64,000 nt of DNA, taken from assembly GCA_036245525.1 (NCBI GenBank), contig BTPG01000004.1, positions 228,041,376-228,105,375 on the forward strand, read 5' to 3'. The notes beneath the pieces were generated by a model. It saw only the letters and a list, made by a program, of their open reading frames with translations. It was not told the origin of the DNA and made no database searches. Of this stretch, positions 56,130-64,000 are shown one piece after another. Origin of the DNA: Semisulcospira habei (Eukaryota; Mollusca; Gastropoda; Semisulcospiridae). The position numbers and the translations under genes are program-made. The first letter of the stretch is position 1. The number at the start of each line of letters is the position of its first letter.

Positions 56130-57300
56130 TCCTCCTGTTGGTCGCGCCGTTCGCCTGGAACCGCTCCTGGACCACCGACCTGCTCAGCCTCGCCACGGAC
56201 CCGCCCCTGCTGCTGCCCACCCCGCGGACCATGCTCAAGCAACCGCGCCAGCCGTTGTTCCACCCCGGCCCGGAGTGTCTCCTCCTTCACGCCTGGAGGT
56301 TGTGCGGCAAGCCCTCGGAGCTAGAGTCTACTCAGGTGCCGCAATGGAGGCGATCGCTGCACCCCGGAGACTGTCGACCCTTCGAGTCTACGAGGGAAGT
56401 GGCGAGTCCTCTGTTCCTGGTGCACCGATCATGGTCTTACGCCCACGGATCTGACTCATCCTCCGCTGGCGGACTTCTTTCTCTGGCTCTTCCGAGACCA
56501 AGGCCTAGCCCTCATCACGGTACGCGGTTACCTGTCCATGATTGCGGACACCTATCGTCACCTGGGACGACCCGATCCGGGCGCCTGCAAGGACCTAGCC
56601 GACCTTATGGGACACTTCGGCATCCAGCGCCCGACACTCCGCCCGCTCATCCCTCGCTGGGACCTACCCTGGGTGCTCACGTGGTTGAACTCCGCCCGCT
56701 TCGAACCATTACCTTTGGCCCAGCTCGCGGACTTGGCACGCAAGACTTGTTTCCTGCTGGCACTTGCTACCGCTTCGCGTGTGAGCGAGCTACATGCGCT
56801 TTCGGCACGCCCTGCCGGTCTGCGGTTCCGAACAGACGGCTCCGTCCAGCTGCTCACGGACCCGGCCTTTCTGGCGAAGAACAGGTCTCCTTTAACTCCG
56901 CCTCAGGTGATCACCATTAGGCCGCTGAGTGACCGACCCCGGTCCCAGGAGACCAGGCTACAGGATCCCGTGCGCGCCCTTAAAAATCTATCTGCGGCGA
57001 TCTAAACCCGTCCACAGGGGACGGTCGCGCCTCTTCCTACCCCTAAGACCCAACCGGCATGACATTATAGCCCAGACGATCTCTTCCTGGCTCCGCTGGG
57101 TCATACGCTCCGCTTCTCAGGAGATCTCCCCTGAGGGAGCGAAGAGGCTGCACATTCACGCACACGAGCTATGGCCACGAGCGTCGCGTTTGATCGAAAC
57201 TGCGCTGTCAAGGACATCGTGGCAGCCGTGGGCGGGTAAACCGAGTCGGTCTTTGCCCCTTTCTACCTCCGGGACCTGGCTAGCCAGCGAGAGTCTCTCG
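56130..57300 (+). pseudogene. DIRS tyrosine recombinase
   Basis: The N-terminal core-binding part is spread over two frames at 56230-56540. A clear frame follows (SMIADTYRHLGRPDPG, then FLLALATASRVSELHALSA with the first catalytic Arg) to the stop at 57005. Beyond it, shifted, come the C-terminal box sequences (AHSRTRAMATS-like at ~57150 and FYLRDLAS at ~57270) where the His-x-x-Arg and Tyr residues would be. The in-frame stop at 57003-57005 and frameshifts make it inactive. Confidence 0.78.
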
Positions 57301-57460
57301 CACTGGTGGGGGGGACATCGCCGCCGCGCAACACTCCCTCCCGGTGCCACCAGCACCGTAGGTATGCACTTCGCTAAAATTGTCGGGAGTGTGCGACGGG
57401 GAGAACGGCGCTGTTCTGTTGGGGGAGTTTTGGGCGGCACCCGCCTCCTCATCGCAATTC

Positions 57461-57560
57461 TCCCATGTAGTCATGTCATCGGTAATGTTTTTGAGGAAAT
57501 AAATTCATTTTTCTCTAAAAGGTATTTTTTCAAAAAATACTTACCGATGACATGACTCGG
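57461..57560 (+). repeat. DIRS internal complementary region
   Basis: 57461-57503 is the exact reverse complement of the left terminus (51655-51697) and 57501-57560 is complementary to the right terminus (57756-57815). The two halves overlap by AAA, which is the circle-junction sequence predicted for DIRS replication. This is the hallmark that separates DIRS from other YR elements. Confidence 0.93.
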
Positions 57561-57607
57561 ATGACCCTCCCTCCTGCCCTGCTTGCCGCTTTCGAGCGAA
57601 GTATCAG

Positions 57608-57815
57608 ACTGAATGGTCTCGTGACCGGATCTGGTAAGGCAGGTATGGGGGGATAACTCTCGGCCCCTCTGGGGGGTTCCCCGAGTGCCTCTCGGGTTGT
57701 GTGGGCACACAACGGGCAAGTAGGCTAAAATTGAGCCTAGAAGTAGATATTCCCATGTAGTCATGTCATCGGTAAGTATTTTTCGAAAAAATACCTTTTA
57801 GAGAAAAATGAATTT
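57608..57815 (-). repeat. DIRS right inverted terminal repeat
   Basis: Reverse complement of the left repeat, with a longer outer edge (GTATTTTTCGAAAAAATACC, itself a small palindrome, then TTTTAGAGAAAAATG). Confidence 0.92.
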
Positions 57816-58085
57816 TTGGGTCCTACTCTTTCCAAGAGACATAGATTCTCATGAGCCCCTGCAACCACGGGGGCTCATGACAGTCTGTGCCTCTTACTGG
57901 ACAATCAGTTTTTATTCCTTGACAATGACAGTCTCTCATTCAGTTTCTTCCATTTGCAAGAGACAGATTCTCAGGAGCCCCGCATGGACTGAGGAGACTC
58001 TACGTACGGTGTACTGTGATTTTGTTACTTATTTTTTTCTGAGAGCTCGAATGATCTGTGTGTTTACGTGCATGTCGGTTTTCAG

Positions 58086-58140
58086 GGTGCCTGGACTACG
58101 GTCTTGCCAAGAGGGACCTGCACGGCTGGTGGTTTTCTGG
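58086..58140 (+). CDS. Host gene exon c (55 nt)
   Basis: This short exon lies between acceptor TTTTCAG and donor GG|GTAAGA. It enters with 2 nt completing the Arg codon begun at 51636 and leaves 2 nt for the Gly completed in the next exon. It encodes CLDYGLAKRDLHGWWFS. The exact phase match on both sides is the main support. It would be missed by simple frame scanning. Confidence 0.72.
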
Positions 58141-58419
58141 GTAAGAATATAAATTCTCCTAGATGTACGTCAGTCATAAGAGTAAACGCGTGCACGTGTG
58201 TGTGTAGCTGACACGCTAATCTTTATATTTGTTTAGTGTTCATGATTTTTTACTTTGTGACAAAGTTGGTGCTCGTGTGCTTACTCCCACATTCCTCAAA
58301 GTTTGATTGTTTGTGTTTGTTTACTTTCCAAGCTGTGTTTGTTGATTGTGGAAACACACTTTAACTAATTACTTTGTGTATTCCCTCCCCCCGCCACCCT
58401 CCCCACCCCCCACCCGCAG

Positions 58420-58558
58420 TTTTCTGGACTTGCTGAGAGGAAACCACCAAGTCCTACACCGGGAATCAGATGTCGAGCAACTCATGGGCGTGGTGGCAGA
58501 GGCTGTACAAAACCTGCCTGACGCAGAGATGGAGAGAAACATTACGGACTTGACAGAG
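58420..58558 (+). CDS. Host gene exon d (139 nt)
   Basis: Acceptor after a C-rich tract (ACCCGCAG), donor GAG|GTGACA. It encodes FLDLLRGNHQVLHRESDVEQ and then a helical acidic stretch ending RNITDLTE. It enters with 1 nt and ends in phase 0. No domain recognised. Confidence 0.72.
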
Positions 58559-58719
58559 GTGACAATAGAACTCCCATTTGACTGTGCTTACTAAACGTTA
58601 CCAGTACTCTTTTTGTCTCTTTTTCCCTTGCATTAAAATTTAAAATTCAAATGAATCCATTTAACCATGCGGCCGCATTTCCAACTTTGGAGGTGTCGCC
58701 TCACGACTGTACCAGCTAC

Positions 58720-58835
58720 AGGAGTTGGATCGACCATAATACGTTCAAGGATAGTGCCAGATTAGCTTGGCGCCATCAGGTGCCAAGCTATTCTGGCACT
58801 ATCCTTGAACGTATTATGGTCGATTCATCTTCTGC
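58720..58835. repeat. Hairpin MITE core (TTAA family)
   Basis: Near-perfect inverted arms of ~52 bp begin GGAGTTGGATCGACCATAAT and centre on GGCGCCATCAGGTGCC. It is related to 44241, 61446, 61678 and 62868. It lies in the intron after exon d. Confidence 0.85.
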
Positions 58836-58889
58836 TGTAGTGCGTTGGGGTGAATTGTTATTGGTATGAAAAAATGTATTCATCCCTCT

Positions 58890-59948
58890 AGAGGCAGTTG
58901 TGTATTTACGATACGCTTGGTTCTTCATTCTATCATCCGTCTATTGGCAGTTGTGCATGTACCACATGCTTCGTTCTTCATTCTACCATCCCTCTATTGG
59001 CAGTTGTGTATGTACCACATGCTTCGTTCTTCATTCTACCATCCCTCTATTGGCAGTTGTGTATGTACCACACGCTTCGTTCTTCATTCTGTCATCTCTC
59101 TAGTGGCAGTTGTGTATGTACCACACTCTTCGTTCTTCATTCTACCATCCCTCTATTGGCAGTTGTGTATGTGTACCACACATTTCGTTCTTCATTCTGT
59201 CATCTCTCTAGTGGCAGTTGTGTATGTACGACACGCTTCTTTCTTCATTCTGTCATCTCTCTATTGGCAGTTGTGTATACGACACGCTTCGTTCTTCATT
59301 CTACCATCCCTCTATTGGCAGTTGTGTATGTGTACCACACGCTTCGTTCTTCATTCTACCATCTCTCTAGTGGCAGTTGTGTATTTACGACACGCTTCGT
59401 TCTTCATTCTACCATCTCTCTATTGGCAGTTGTGTATGTACGACACGCTTCGTTCTTCATTCTACCATCCCTCTATTGGCAGTTGTGTATGTACCACATG
59501 CTTCGTTCTTCATTCTACCATCCCTCTATTGGCAGTTGTGTATGTACGACACGCTTCGTTCTTCATTCTACCATCCCTCTATTGGCAGTTGTGTGTGTGT
59601 ATGACACGCTTCATTCTTCATTCTACCATCCCTCTAGTGACAGTTGTGTATGTGTACCACAAGCTTCGTTCTTCATTCTACCATCCCTCTAGTGGCAGTT
59701 GTGTATGTACCACACGCTTCGTTCTTCATTCTGTCATCTCTCTAGTGGCAGTTGTGTATGTACGACACGCTTCGTTCTTCATTCTACCATCCCTCTAGTG
59801 ACAGTTGTGTATGTACGACACGCTTCGTTCTTCATTCTACCATCCCTCTAGTGACAGTTGTGTATGTGTACCACAAGCTTCGTTCTTCATTCTACCATCC
59901 CTCTAGTGGCAGTTGTGTATGTACCACACGCTTTGTTCTTCATTCTAA
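58890..59948. repeat. 53-bp minisatellite, about 20 units
   Basis: Unit core is CTTCGTTCTTCATTCTACCA followed by TCCCTCTATTGGCAG and TTGTGTATGTACCACA. Units vary in ATTG/AGTG and CCATCC/GTCATC forms and by 2-bp steps. Several reading frames stay open by chance across the array; I do not call a protein here. Confidence 0.93.
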
Positions 59949-60007
59949 AAAATGCATTAATTTTTTTTTATTTTTAATCTGACACTGTGACAGCTGTCTT
60001 GCAAGAG

Positions 60008-60121
60008 GCAGGAATTCTGACGAGCCAGTGCGGCCGGAGGGGCTCCGGACAATTCATGACACTTTCTGGTCTACTGAAAGACTATGCATTGCTCTCTTAT
60101 TCTACTGTTCTGGAGTTGTTG
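60008..60121 (+). CDS. Host gene exon e (114 nt, acceptor uncertain)
   Basis: Donor TTG|GTAATT is clear. The open frame (AGILTSQCGRRGSGQFMTLS, then LKDYALLSYSTVLELL) extends upstream of 60008. The best-looking acceptor (GTGACAG at 59993) gives a phase that does not match exon d. An AG at 60006-60007 restores phase 0, and a missed exon between d and e is the alternative. Exon e joins exon f in phase 0. Confidence 0.58.
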
Positions 60122-61196
60122 GTAATTTTGATTGCGACTGACTTGTTTCTCCCTTTAAACTCCAATCACTCTCATGCCCCCCCCCCCCCTCTCCCTCCCC
60201 TTTCCCCGACCTCACTCTCTCCTTCCCACCAGTGCGCCCCTGTTCTGACATCATTGCCCCTCTCGGCCAATTAATGAATGGCCAGAGTTCCGGACCAGAA
60301 CTTGGGCGAGGTTTTGTCAGAACAGCGCGCCCGGCCACACGCTCTCACTATCACACCTCAGTCTCACGCTGAACTCCACACTACTTCCTCACGCTTATAC
60401 ACTGAACCACACTTTTCTGTCAGTTGGGCAAAAATAACGGAGGCGTTTTATTCCTTTGACTCTCACTTGTCAAACATGTAAGACAACATCTAACCCAACC
60501 AGTAGGTTTACTGGTTGTTTCCTTGTTTCCTGCCCCCCCCCCCCCCCCCCCCCCCCCGCCCCCTTTCCTGCAACAATACACATAAACTAAAAAACAAAAC
60601 AACAAATCCGAACACAAAAAGGACCTCCATAAAAACACCCTGCGTACAACTGAGCCGAGGCAATTCAGTTCATGTATAGTACTATCTCATAATACTGAAA
60701 ACAACAACAAACAAAGAAAATGTAAGTCAGTTGCCAGACTTGTCCGGCATAGTGCTACAGAGAACATGCTTATAAAAAAAAACAAAGAAAAAAAGAATTA
60801 TGGACACTTTTTTATGCAGCAGATTACAAAGGTGGTTGCTTGGGGTTGGATGGTGGGTTTTCAAATTCTAGCTGTCGCCTGACTGCTGCGTTGCTGACTG
60901 GCGCACTATTTGGTACCGTCCCCTAGTTACTACTGTAACCGCCCACGCATCCACCTCCCACTCACTCCTCTCATCCTCGCCTACGCACTCACCCCCTCCA
61001 GACTTTCCCACCCTTTATCTCTCTCTCAATCTCCATCTCTCATCATAGCATTCCACAGTCGGGAAATTCCCCCGCCTACTCAGTACTTTGGCTACTACCG
61101 GACACCGCCCCCCACCCACGCATTCAGTCCTCTTTCCCTCCGTTTAAATTATGTTTATCACTCCTCCCTCGCCTAAACACCACTTTTTCGTTTCAG
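60122..61196. other. Intron e-f, no gene seen
   Basis: C-rich low-complexity tracts lie at ~60177-60190 and 60532-60557, with pyrimidine-rich DNA before exon f. Nothing coding is visible. Confidence 0.6.
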
Positions 61197-61358
61197 TTGA
61201 TTGTGACAGTATTCACGGGCCTGCCATTGGTGTCACAGGAGAAGATAATTCTGAAGCATTACCACGCTGCGGAGGCGCCATTTTTGCCGTTAGTAGGCAA
61301 CTTTGATCAGGAGCTGATGGTCGCTTTCAACAAGTTGTCGGCTACTTCCACACAGCAG
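61197..61358 (+). CDS. Host gene exon f (54 codons)
   Basis: Acceptor CGTTTCAG, donor CAG|GTGACT, phase 0 at both ends. It encodes LIVTVFTGLPLVSQEKIILK and ends AFNKLSATSTQQ. The last 30 bp and donor are duplicated 233 bp downstream. Confidence 0.74.
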
Positions 61359-61793
61359 GTGACTTACTTGTCGTTGACTCATTCAACCAGAAAGCCACGC
61401 TTCCTAAATTTTAAAGGTGTCGCCGAACAACTATGTACCTGTTGCAGGAGACAGATCGATCATCACAACTCAAGGGTAGTGCCAGATTAGCTTGGCGCCA
61501 CCAGGCGCTACCCTTGAATTACCATGGTCGGCAAATCACCTGCTATATGGTGTTGGGGTTAAACAAGTTGTTCGCTACTTCCACACAGCAGGTGATTTAC
61601 TTTTCGTTAACCCATTTAACCCCAAGGCCACGCTTCCTACATTTTAAATGTGTCGCCTAACACCTATGTACCAGTTGCAGGAGATGGGTCGACCATGATA
61701 CTTCAAGGGTAGTGCCAGATTAGCTTGGCGCTGATAGGCGCTAAGCTAATCTGGCACTACCCTTGAATTATAATGGTCGACTCCTGCTGTACG
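61329..61793 (+). repeat. 233-bp tandem duplication including an exon end and splice donor
   Basis: AACAAGTTGTCGGCTACTTC and CACACAGCAGGTGACTTAC at 61329 recur at 61562 as AACAAGTTGTTCGCTACTTC and CACACAGCAGGTGATTTAC. The homology continues through the hairpin MITE. The second copy carries a potential donor but no acceptor-bounded exon. Confidence 0.85.
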
Positions 61794-61811
61794 GTGTTGG
61801 GTTTGAATGGG
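61611..61811. mobile_element. TTAA MITE, 201 bp, hairpin type
   Basis: Flanked by TTAA at 61607-61610 and 61812-61815. Termini are CCCATTTAACCC and (reverse complement) CCCATTCAAACCC. The internal hairpin has arms starting TAGTGCCAGATTAGC. TTAA duplication and CCC ends are piggyBac-like. Confidence 0.82.
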
Positions 61812-61815
61812 TTAA

Positions 61816-61991
61816 CCCCAAACTGCAGTACTGATGGTTGCTTACACACGGGGGGGGGAGGGGGGGGGGAATGTTGACTCATTCGATACGTGCCGCCTAC
61901 GGATACACCTTTTCATCGTCTGTAGTGCTGTGTGTCGGGGTGATTCCTACAGGAATCACCTCGACGAGAAGTGTTACCGACAGCCATGGGG
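61816..61991. mobile_element. TTAA MITE, 176 bp, second family
   Basis: Flanked by TTAA at 61812-61815 (shared with the previous element) and 61992-61995. Ends are CCCCA/TGGGG, with an internal hairpin GGTGATTCCT/AGGAATCACC. It contains a G-rich run at ~61848-61869. Confidence 0.75.
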
Positions 61992-62022
61992 TTAAAGTCA
62001 TTTCATTATCTCCCATTTGCAG

Positions 62023-62130
62023 GACTTGCAGCGAGTGCTGAGATTGGCGCTGCACGACCCCTTGACCTTCGTGCAGCATGCAGTGCAGGTGGCAGTGTCC
62101 AGCGCCGGCCAGATCTCCCTGGTGGTGAGG
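62023..62130 (+). CDS. Host gene exon g (36 codons)
   Basis: Acceptor CCATTTGCAG, donor AGG|GTGAGT, phase 0 at both ends. It encodes DLQRVLRLALHDPLTFVQHA and ends GQISLVVR, an amphipathic-helix-like pattern that could belong to a HEAT-type helical repeat; this is only an impression. Confidence 0.74.
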
Positions 62131-62140
62131 GTGAGTATAG

Positions 62141-62392
62141 GTACACATACCAAGGGGAATTACTCAGCGCTGGACAGACGAACAGTTAGATCCCCTGCCC
62201 CCGCCTATCAGGGACCCAATCGGTAGCCCACAGAAAAATACGCAGGTAAAGAACACGATGATCTATACATCCTTGCTTGTTCTATACCTGCGTATTTCTC
62301 TGTGGGCTGGCAATTGGGTGCCTGATAGGCAGGGGCAGGGGATCTAAGTGTTTGTCTGTCCAGCGCTGAGTAATTCCCCTTGGTTTGTGTAC
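62141..62392. mobile_element. Foldback element, 252 bp, ~105-bp arms
   Basis: The left arm starts GTACACATACCAAGGGGAAT and is the near-perfect reverse complement of the right arm ending ATTCCCCTTGGTTTGTGTAC, with a ~36-bp loop. It starts 10 bp after the donor of exon g. Related half pieces lie at ~40665 and ~41478. Confidence 0.88.
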
Positions 62393-62639
62393 AGTTCTAC
62401 CAGCACTAGCCTCACCTATTTGGTTTGTGATTATAGGTAGCATGGGTCACGATTATTGCTTCTTTTTCTTAAAATCTTAATCGCATTTCTATGAGGTGAC
62501 TGCATACACACACGCATCTTTGAGATGCTCCCCTATTTGCGCTAGAGTAGTCACTATTGTATACGTTTTAGGACACTGTACCTCAGTCCTGTGTTATGAA
62601 AATCCCTGCCTCTTACAGGTCAGCTGTCGGACCATCGGG

Positions 62640-62745
62640 GGAGGGGGGGGGGGGCTGTTTCTCCAGGTATTTCGGCTCTTCCTCCCCCTCCACTTTGGTA
62701 TCGGTTTCAGGCCACTTTGTAAATTTCAAATACAAGGAATCAAAA
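62640..62745 (+). repeat. tRNA-SINE 3' part
   Basis: It shares CGGCTCTTCCTCCCCCTCCA, CTTTGGTATC and TTTCAAATACAA with 9285-9350. The tRNA-like head is absent or diverged. Confidence 0.75.
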
Positions 62746-62846
62746 TTTCCGAAATCTCAGTAGCTGAGCTGACCTTCACAGCTGATTAACAGAACTGGGT
62801 ATATAATAATCATTATTATTACTATCATTACTATTATTATTCTTAA

Positions 62847-62998
62847 CCCATTCAGCCCTGACCCACTACAGCAGGAGATGGGTTGACCATGATAATTCAA
62901 GGGTAGTGCCAGATTAGCTTGGCACCTCCTGCAACTGGTGCATAGTCATTAGATGATGCCTCCAAAGTTTGGGAAGTACGGCCGCAGAGCTGAATGGG
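62847..62998. mobile_element. TTAA MITE, 152 bp, one arm deleted
   Basis: TTAA at 62843-62846 and 62999-63002; ends CCCATTCAGC and (reverse complement) CCCATTCAGC. It contains GGAGATGGGTTGACCATGAT but lacks the matching second arm. Confidence 0.8.
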
Positions 62999-63085
62999 TT
63001 AAACTATACATCACAACACGAGTTACTCTGTCTTGTGTTAAACTGCACCATGTGCACTGAGTGTCCTCTGTTCATTTCTGTCAAG

Positions 63086-63175
63086 TTTGTGCAAGTCTCG
63101 CTTGCTGCGAAATGGGATCTAGATGCCAACGTTTCCTACGCAGCGGGCCGCTTTTTTGTGGCACTATTGTCGCAA
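63086..63175 (+). CDS. Host gene exon h (30 codons)
   Basis: Acceptor after a pyrimidine-rich tract (TTCTGTCAAG), donor CAA|GTGAGA, phase 0 at both ends. It encodes FVQVSLAAKWDLDANVSYAA and then GRFFVALLSQ. It is the last exon visible; the gene probably continues beyond the satellite. Confidence 0.65.
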
Positions 63176-63230
63176 GTGAGATTTGAGAAGCTTGATATGA
63201 ATTAACACAGGACAGTGTGCACCCTTCTAC

Positions 63231-64000
63231 GCGCTAAGTTGGATCCCACTGCTCCTGGGGACTTAGCGCTAAGTTGGATCCCACTGCTCCTGGGGATTTA
63301 GCGCTAAGTGGGAGCCCACTGCTCCTGGGGATTTAGCGCTAAGTGGGAGCCCACTGCTCCTGGGGATTTAGCGGTAAGTTGGAGCCCACTGCTCCTGGGG
63401 ACTTAGCGCTAAGTTGGAGCCCACTGCTCCTGGGGATTTAGCGCTAAGTTGGAGCCCACTGCTCCTGGGGACTTAGCGCTAAGTTGGAGCCCACTGCTCC
63501 TGGGGACTTAGCGCTAAGTTGGAGGCCAATGCTCCTGGGGATTTAGCGCTAAGTTGGAGCCCACTGCTCCTGGGGATTTAGCGCTAAGTGGGAGCCCACT
63601 ACTCCTGGGGATTTAGCGCTAAGTTGGAGCCCACTGCTCCTGGGGATTTAGCGCTAAGTTGGAGCCCACTGCTCCTGGGGATTTAGCGCTAAGTGGGAGC
63701 CCACTACTCCTGGGGATTTAGCGCTAAGTTGGAGCCCACTGCTCCTGGGGATTTAGCGCTAAGTTGGAGCCCACTGCTCCTTGGGATTTAGCGCTAAGTG
63801 GGAGCCCACTGCTTCTGGGGATTTAGCACTAGGTTGGAGCCCACTGCTCCTGGGGATTTAGCGCTAAGTTGGAGCCCACTGCTCCTGGGGATTTAGCGCT
63901 AAGTTGGAGCCCACTGCTCCTGGGGATTTAGCACTTATTGGGAGCCCACTGCTCCTGGGGATTTAGCGCTAAGTGGGAGCCCACTGCTCCTGGGGATTTA
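63231..64000. repeat. 36-bp satellite, at least 21 units, runs off the window
   Basis: Unit: GATTTAGCGCTAAGTTGGAG plus CCCACTGCTCCTGGGG. Units differ by a few bases (GTTGG/GTGGG, GATTT/GACTT, ACTGC/ACTAC). It lies in the intron after exon h. Confidence 0.96.

Larger units (their letters stand above)
51655..57815 (+). mobile_element. DIRS-like retrotransposon, full structure, 6161 bp
   Basis: Inverted terminal repeats are at 51655-51842 and 57608-57815 (both carry TACCGATGACATGACTAC at the outer part in opposite orientation). An internal complementary region at 57461-57560 is complementary to both outer ends. There is no target duplication; a TTT sits at each edge. Gag, RT-RNase H and tyrosine recombinase lie between in plus orientation, all damaged. 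The element starts 18 bp after the splice donor of host exon b, so it lies in an intron. Confidence 0.92.

Noticed and set aside
58866..59798. 310-codon open frame and two overlapping long frames
   Set aside because: They are translations of the 53-bp minisatellite in different frames; no start context, no domain, and the reading changes with 2-bp unit length changes.
63231..64000. Regular 36-bp periodicity resembling a CRISPR array
   Set aside because: There are no unique spacers: the whole unit repeats. The host is an animal genome.

Overview
This is eukaryotic (animal) DNA made mostly of transposable elements. It contains intron-containing genes with GT-AG splice sites, a poly-C2H2 zinc-finger gene, LINEs, SINEs, a tyrosine-recombinase (DIRS) retrotransposon, a hAT DNA transposon, TTAA-flanked MITEs, satellites and microsatellites. 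The repeat style (RNase-H LINEs with tetranucleotide tails, DIRS and LINE families typical of marine invertebrates) suggests a lophotrochozoan, most likely a gastropod mollusc. That taxonomic call is inference. No bacterial genes, CRISPR array, rRNA gene or functional tRNA gene was seen.

Layout. 0.1-5.4 kb: a minus-strand C2H2 zinc-finger gene with 19 fingers in one open frame. It is followed downstream by about 30 more fingers that are frameshifted and decaying. 5.4-7.5 kb: a cluster of one ~380-bp SINE-like retroposon (SINE-1 here), including copies inserted into a copy. 7.5-9.7 kb: gene-poor DNA with a GGTCA-type simple array and a tRNA-derived SINE. 9.7-13.2 kb: a nearly intact minus-strand LINE (LINE-A). 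13.2-18.6 kb: LINE-B pieces, one interrupted by a truncated DIRS element. 18.6-40.1 kb: a plus-strand LINE-A cut apart by ~6.0-kb minus-strand LINE-B copies (B1, B2, B3). These carry further insertions (B2 and a LINE-C piece inside B1, SINE-1 inside B3). Target-site duplications allow the order of events to be read. 40.1-43.2 kb: foldback and MITE remnants and a LINE-C copy.

43.4-63.2 kb: exons of one plus-strand host gene that I could not identify. Splice phases match across almost all exon junctions. One large exon is split by a 5.95-kb hAT element whose three-exon, 852-codon transposase reads as intact. The next intron holds a complete 6.16-kb DIRS element with inverted terminal repeats and the diagnostic internal complementary region. 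Further introns hold hairpin MITEs, a 53-bp minisatellite, a 233-bp duplication that copies an exon end with its splice donor, a 252-bp foldback and a SINE. The window ends in a 36-bp satellite of at least 21 units.

How it fits together: apart from the zinc-finger gene and the unidentified host gene, the coding capacity belongs to mobile elements. The autonomous ones (LINE-A, LINE-B, LINE-C, DIRS, hAT) supply endonuclease, reverse transcriptase, RNase H, recombinase or transposase. The short elements (SINE-1, tRNA-SINE, MITEs, foldbacks) have none and must use enzymes in trans. The host gene carries the hAT insertion and a 1-nt frameshift in the same exon, so this copy is probably inactive, or the frameshift is an assembly error.
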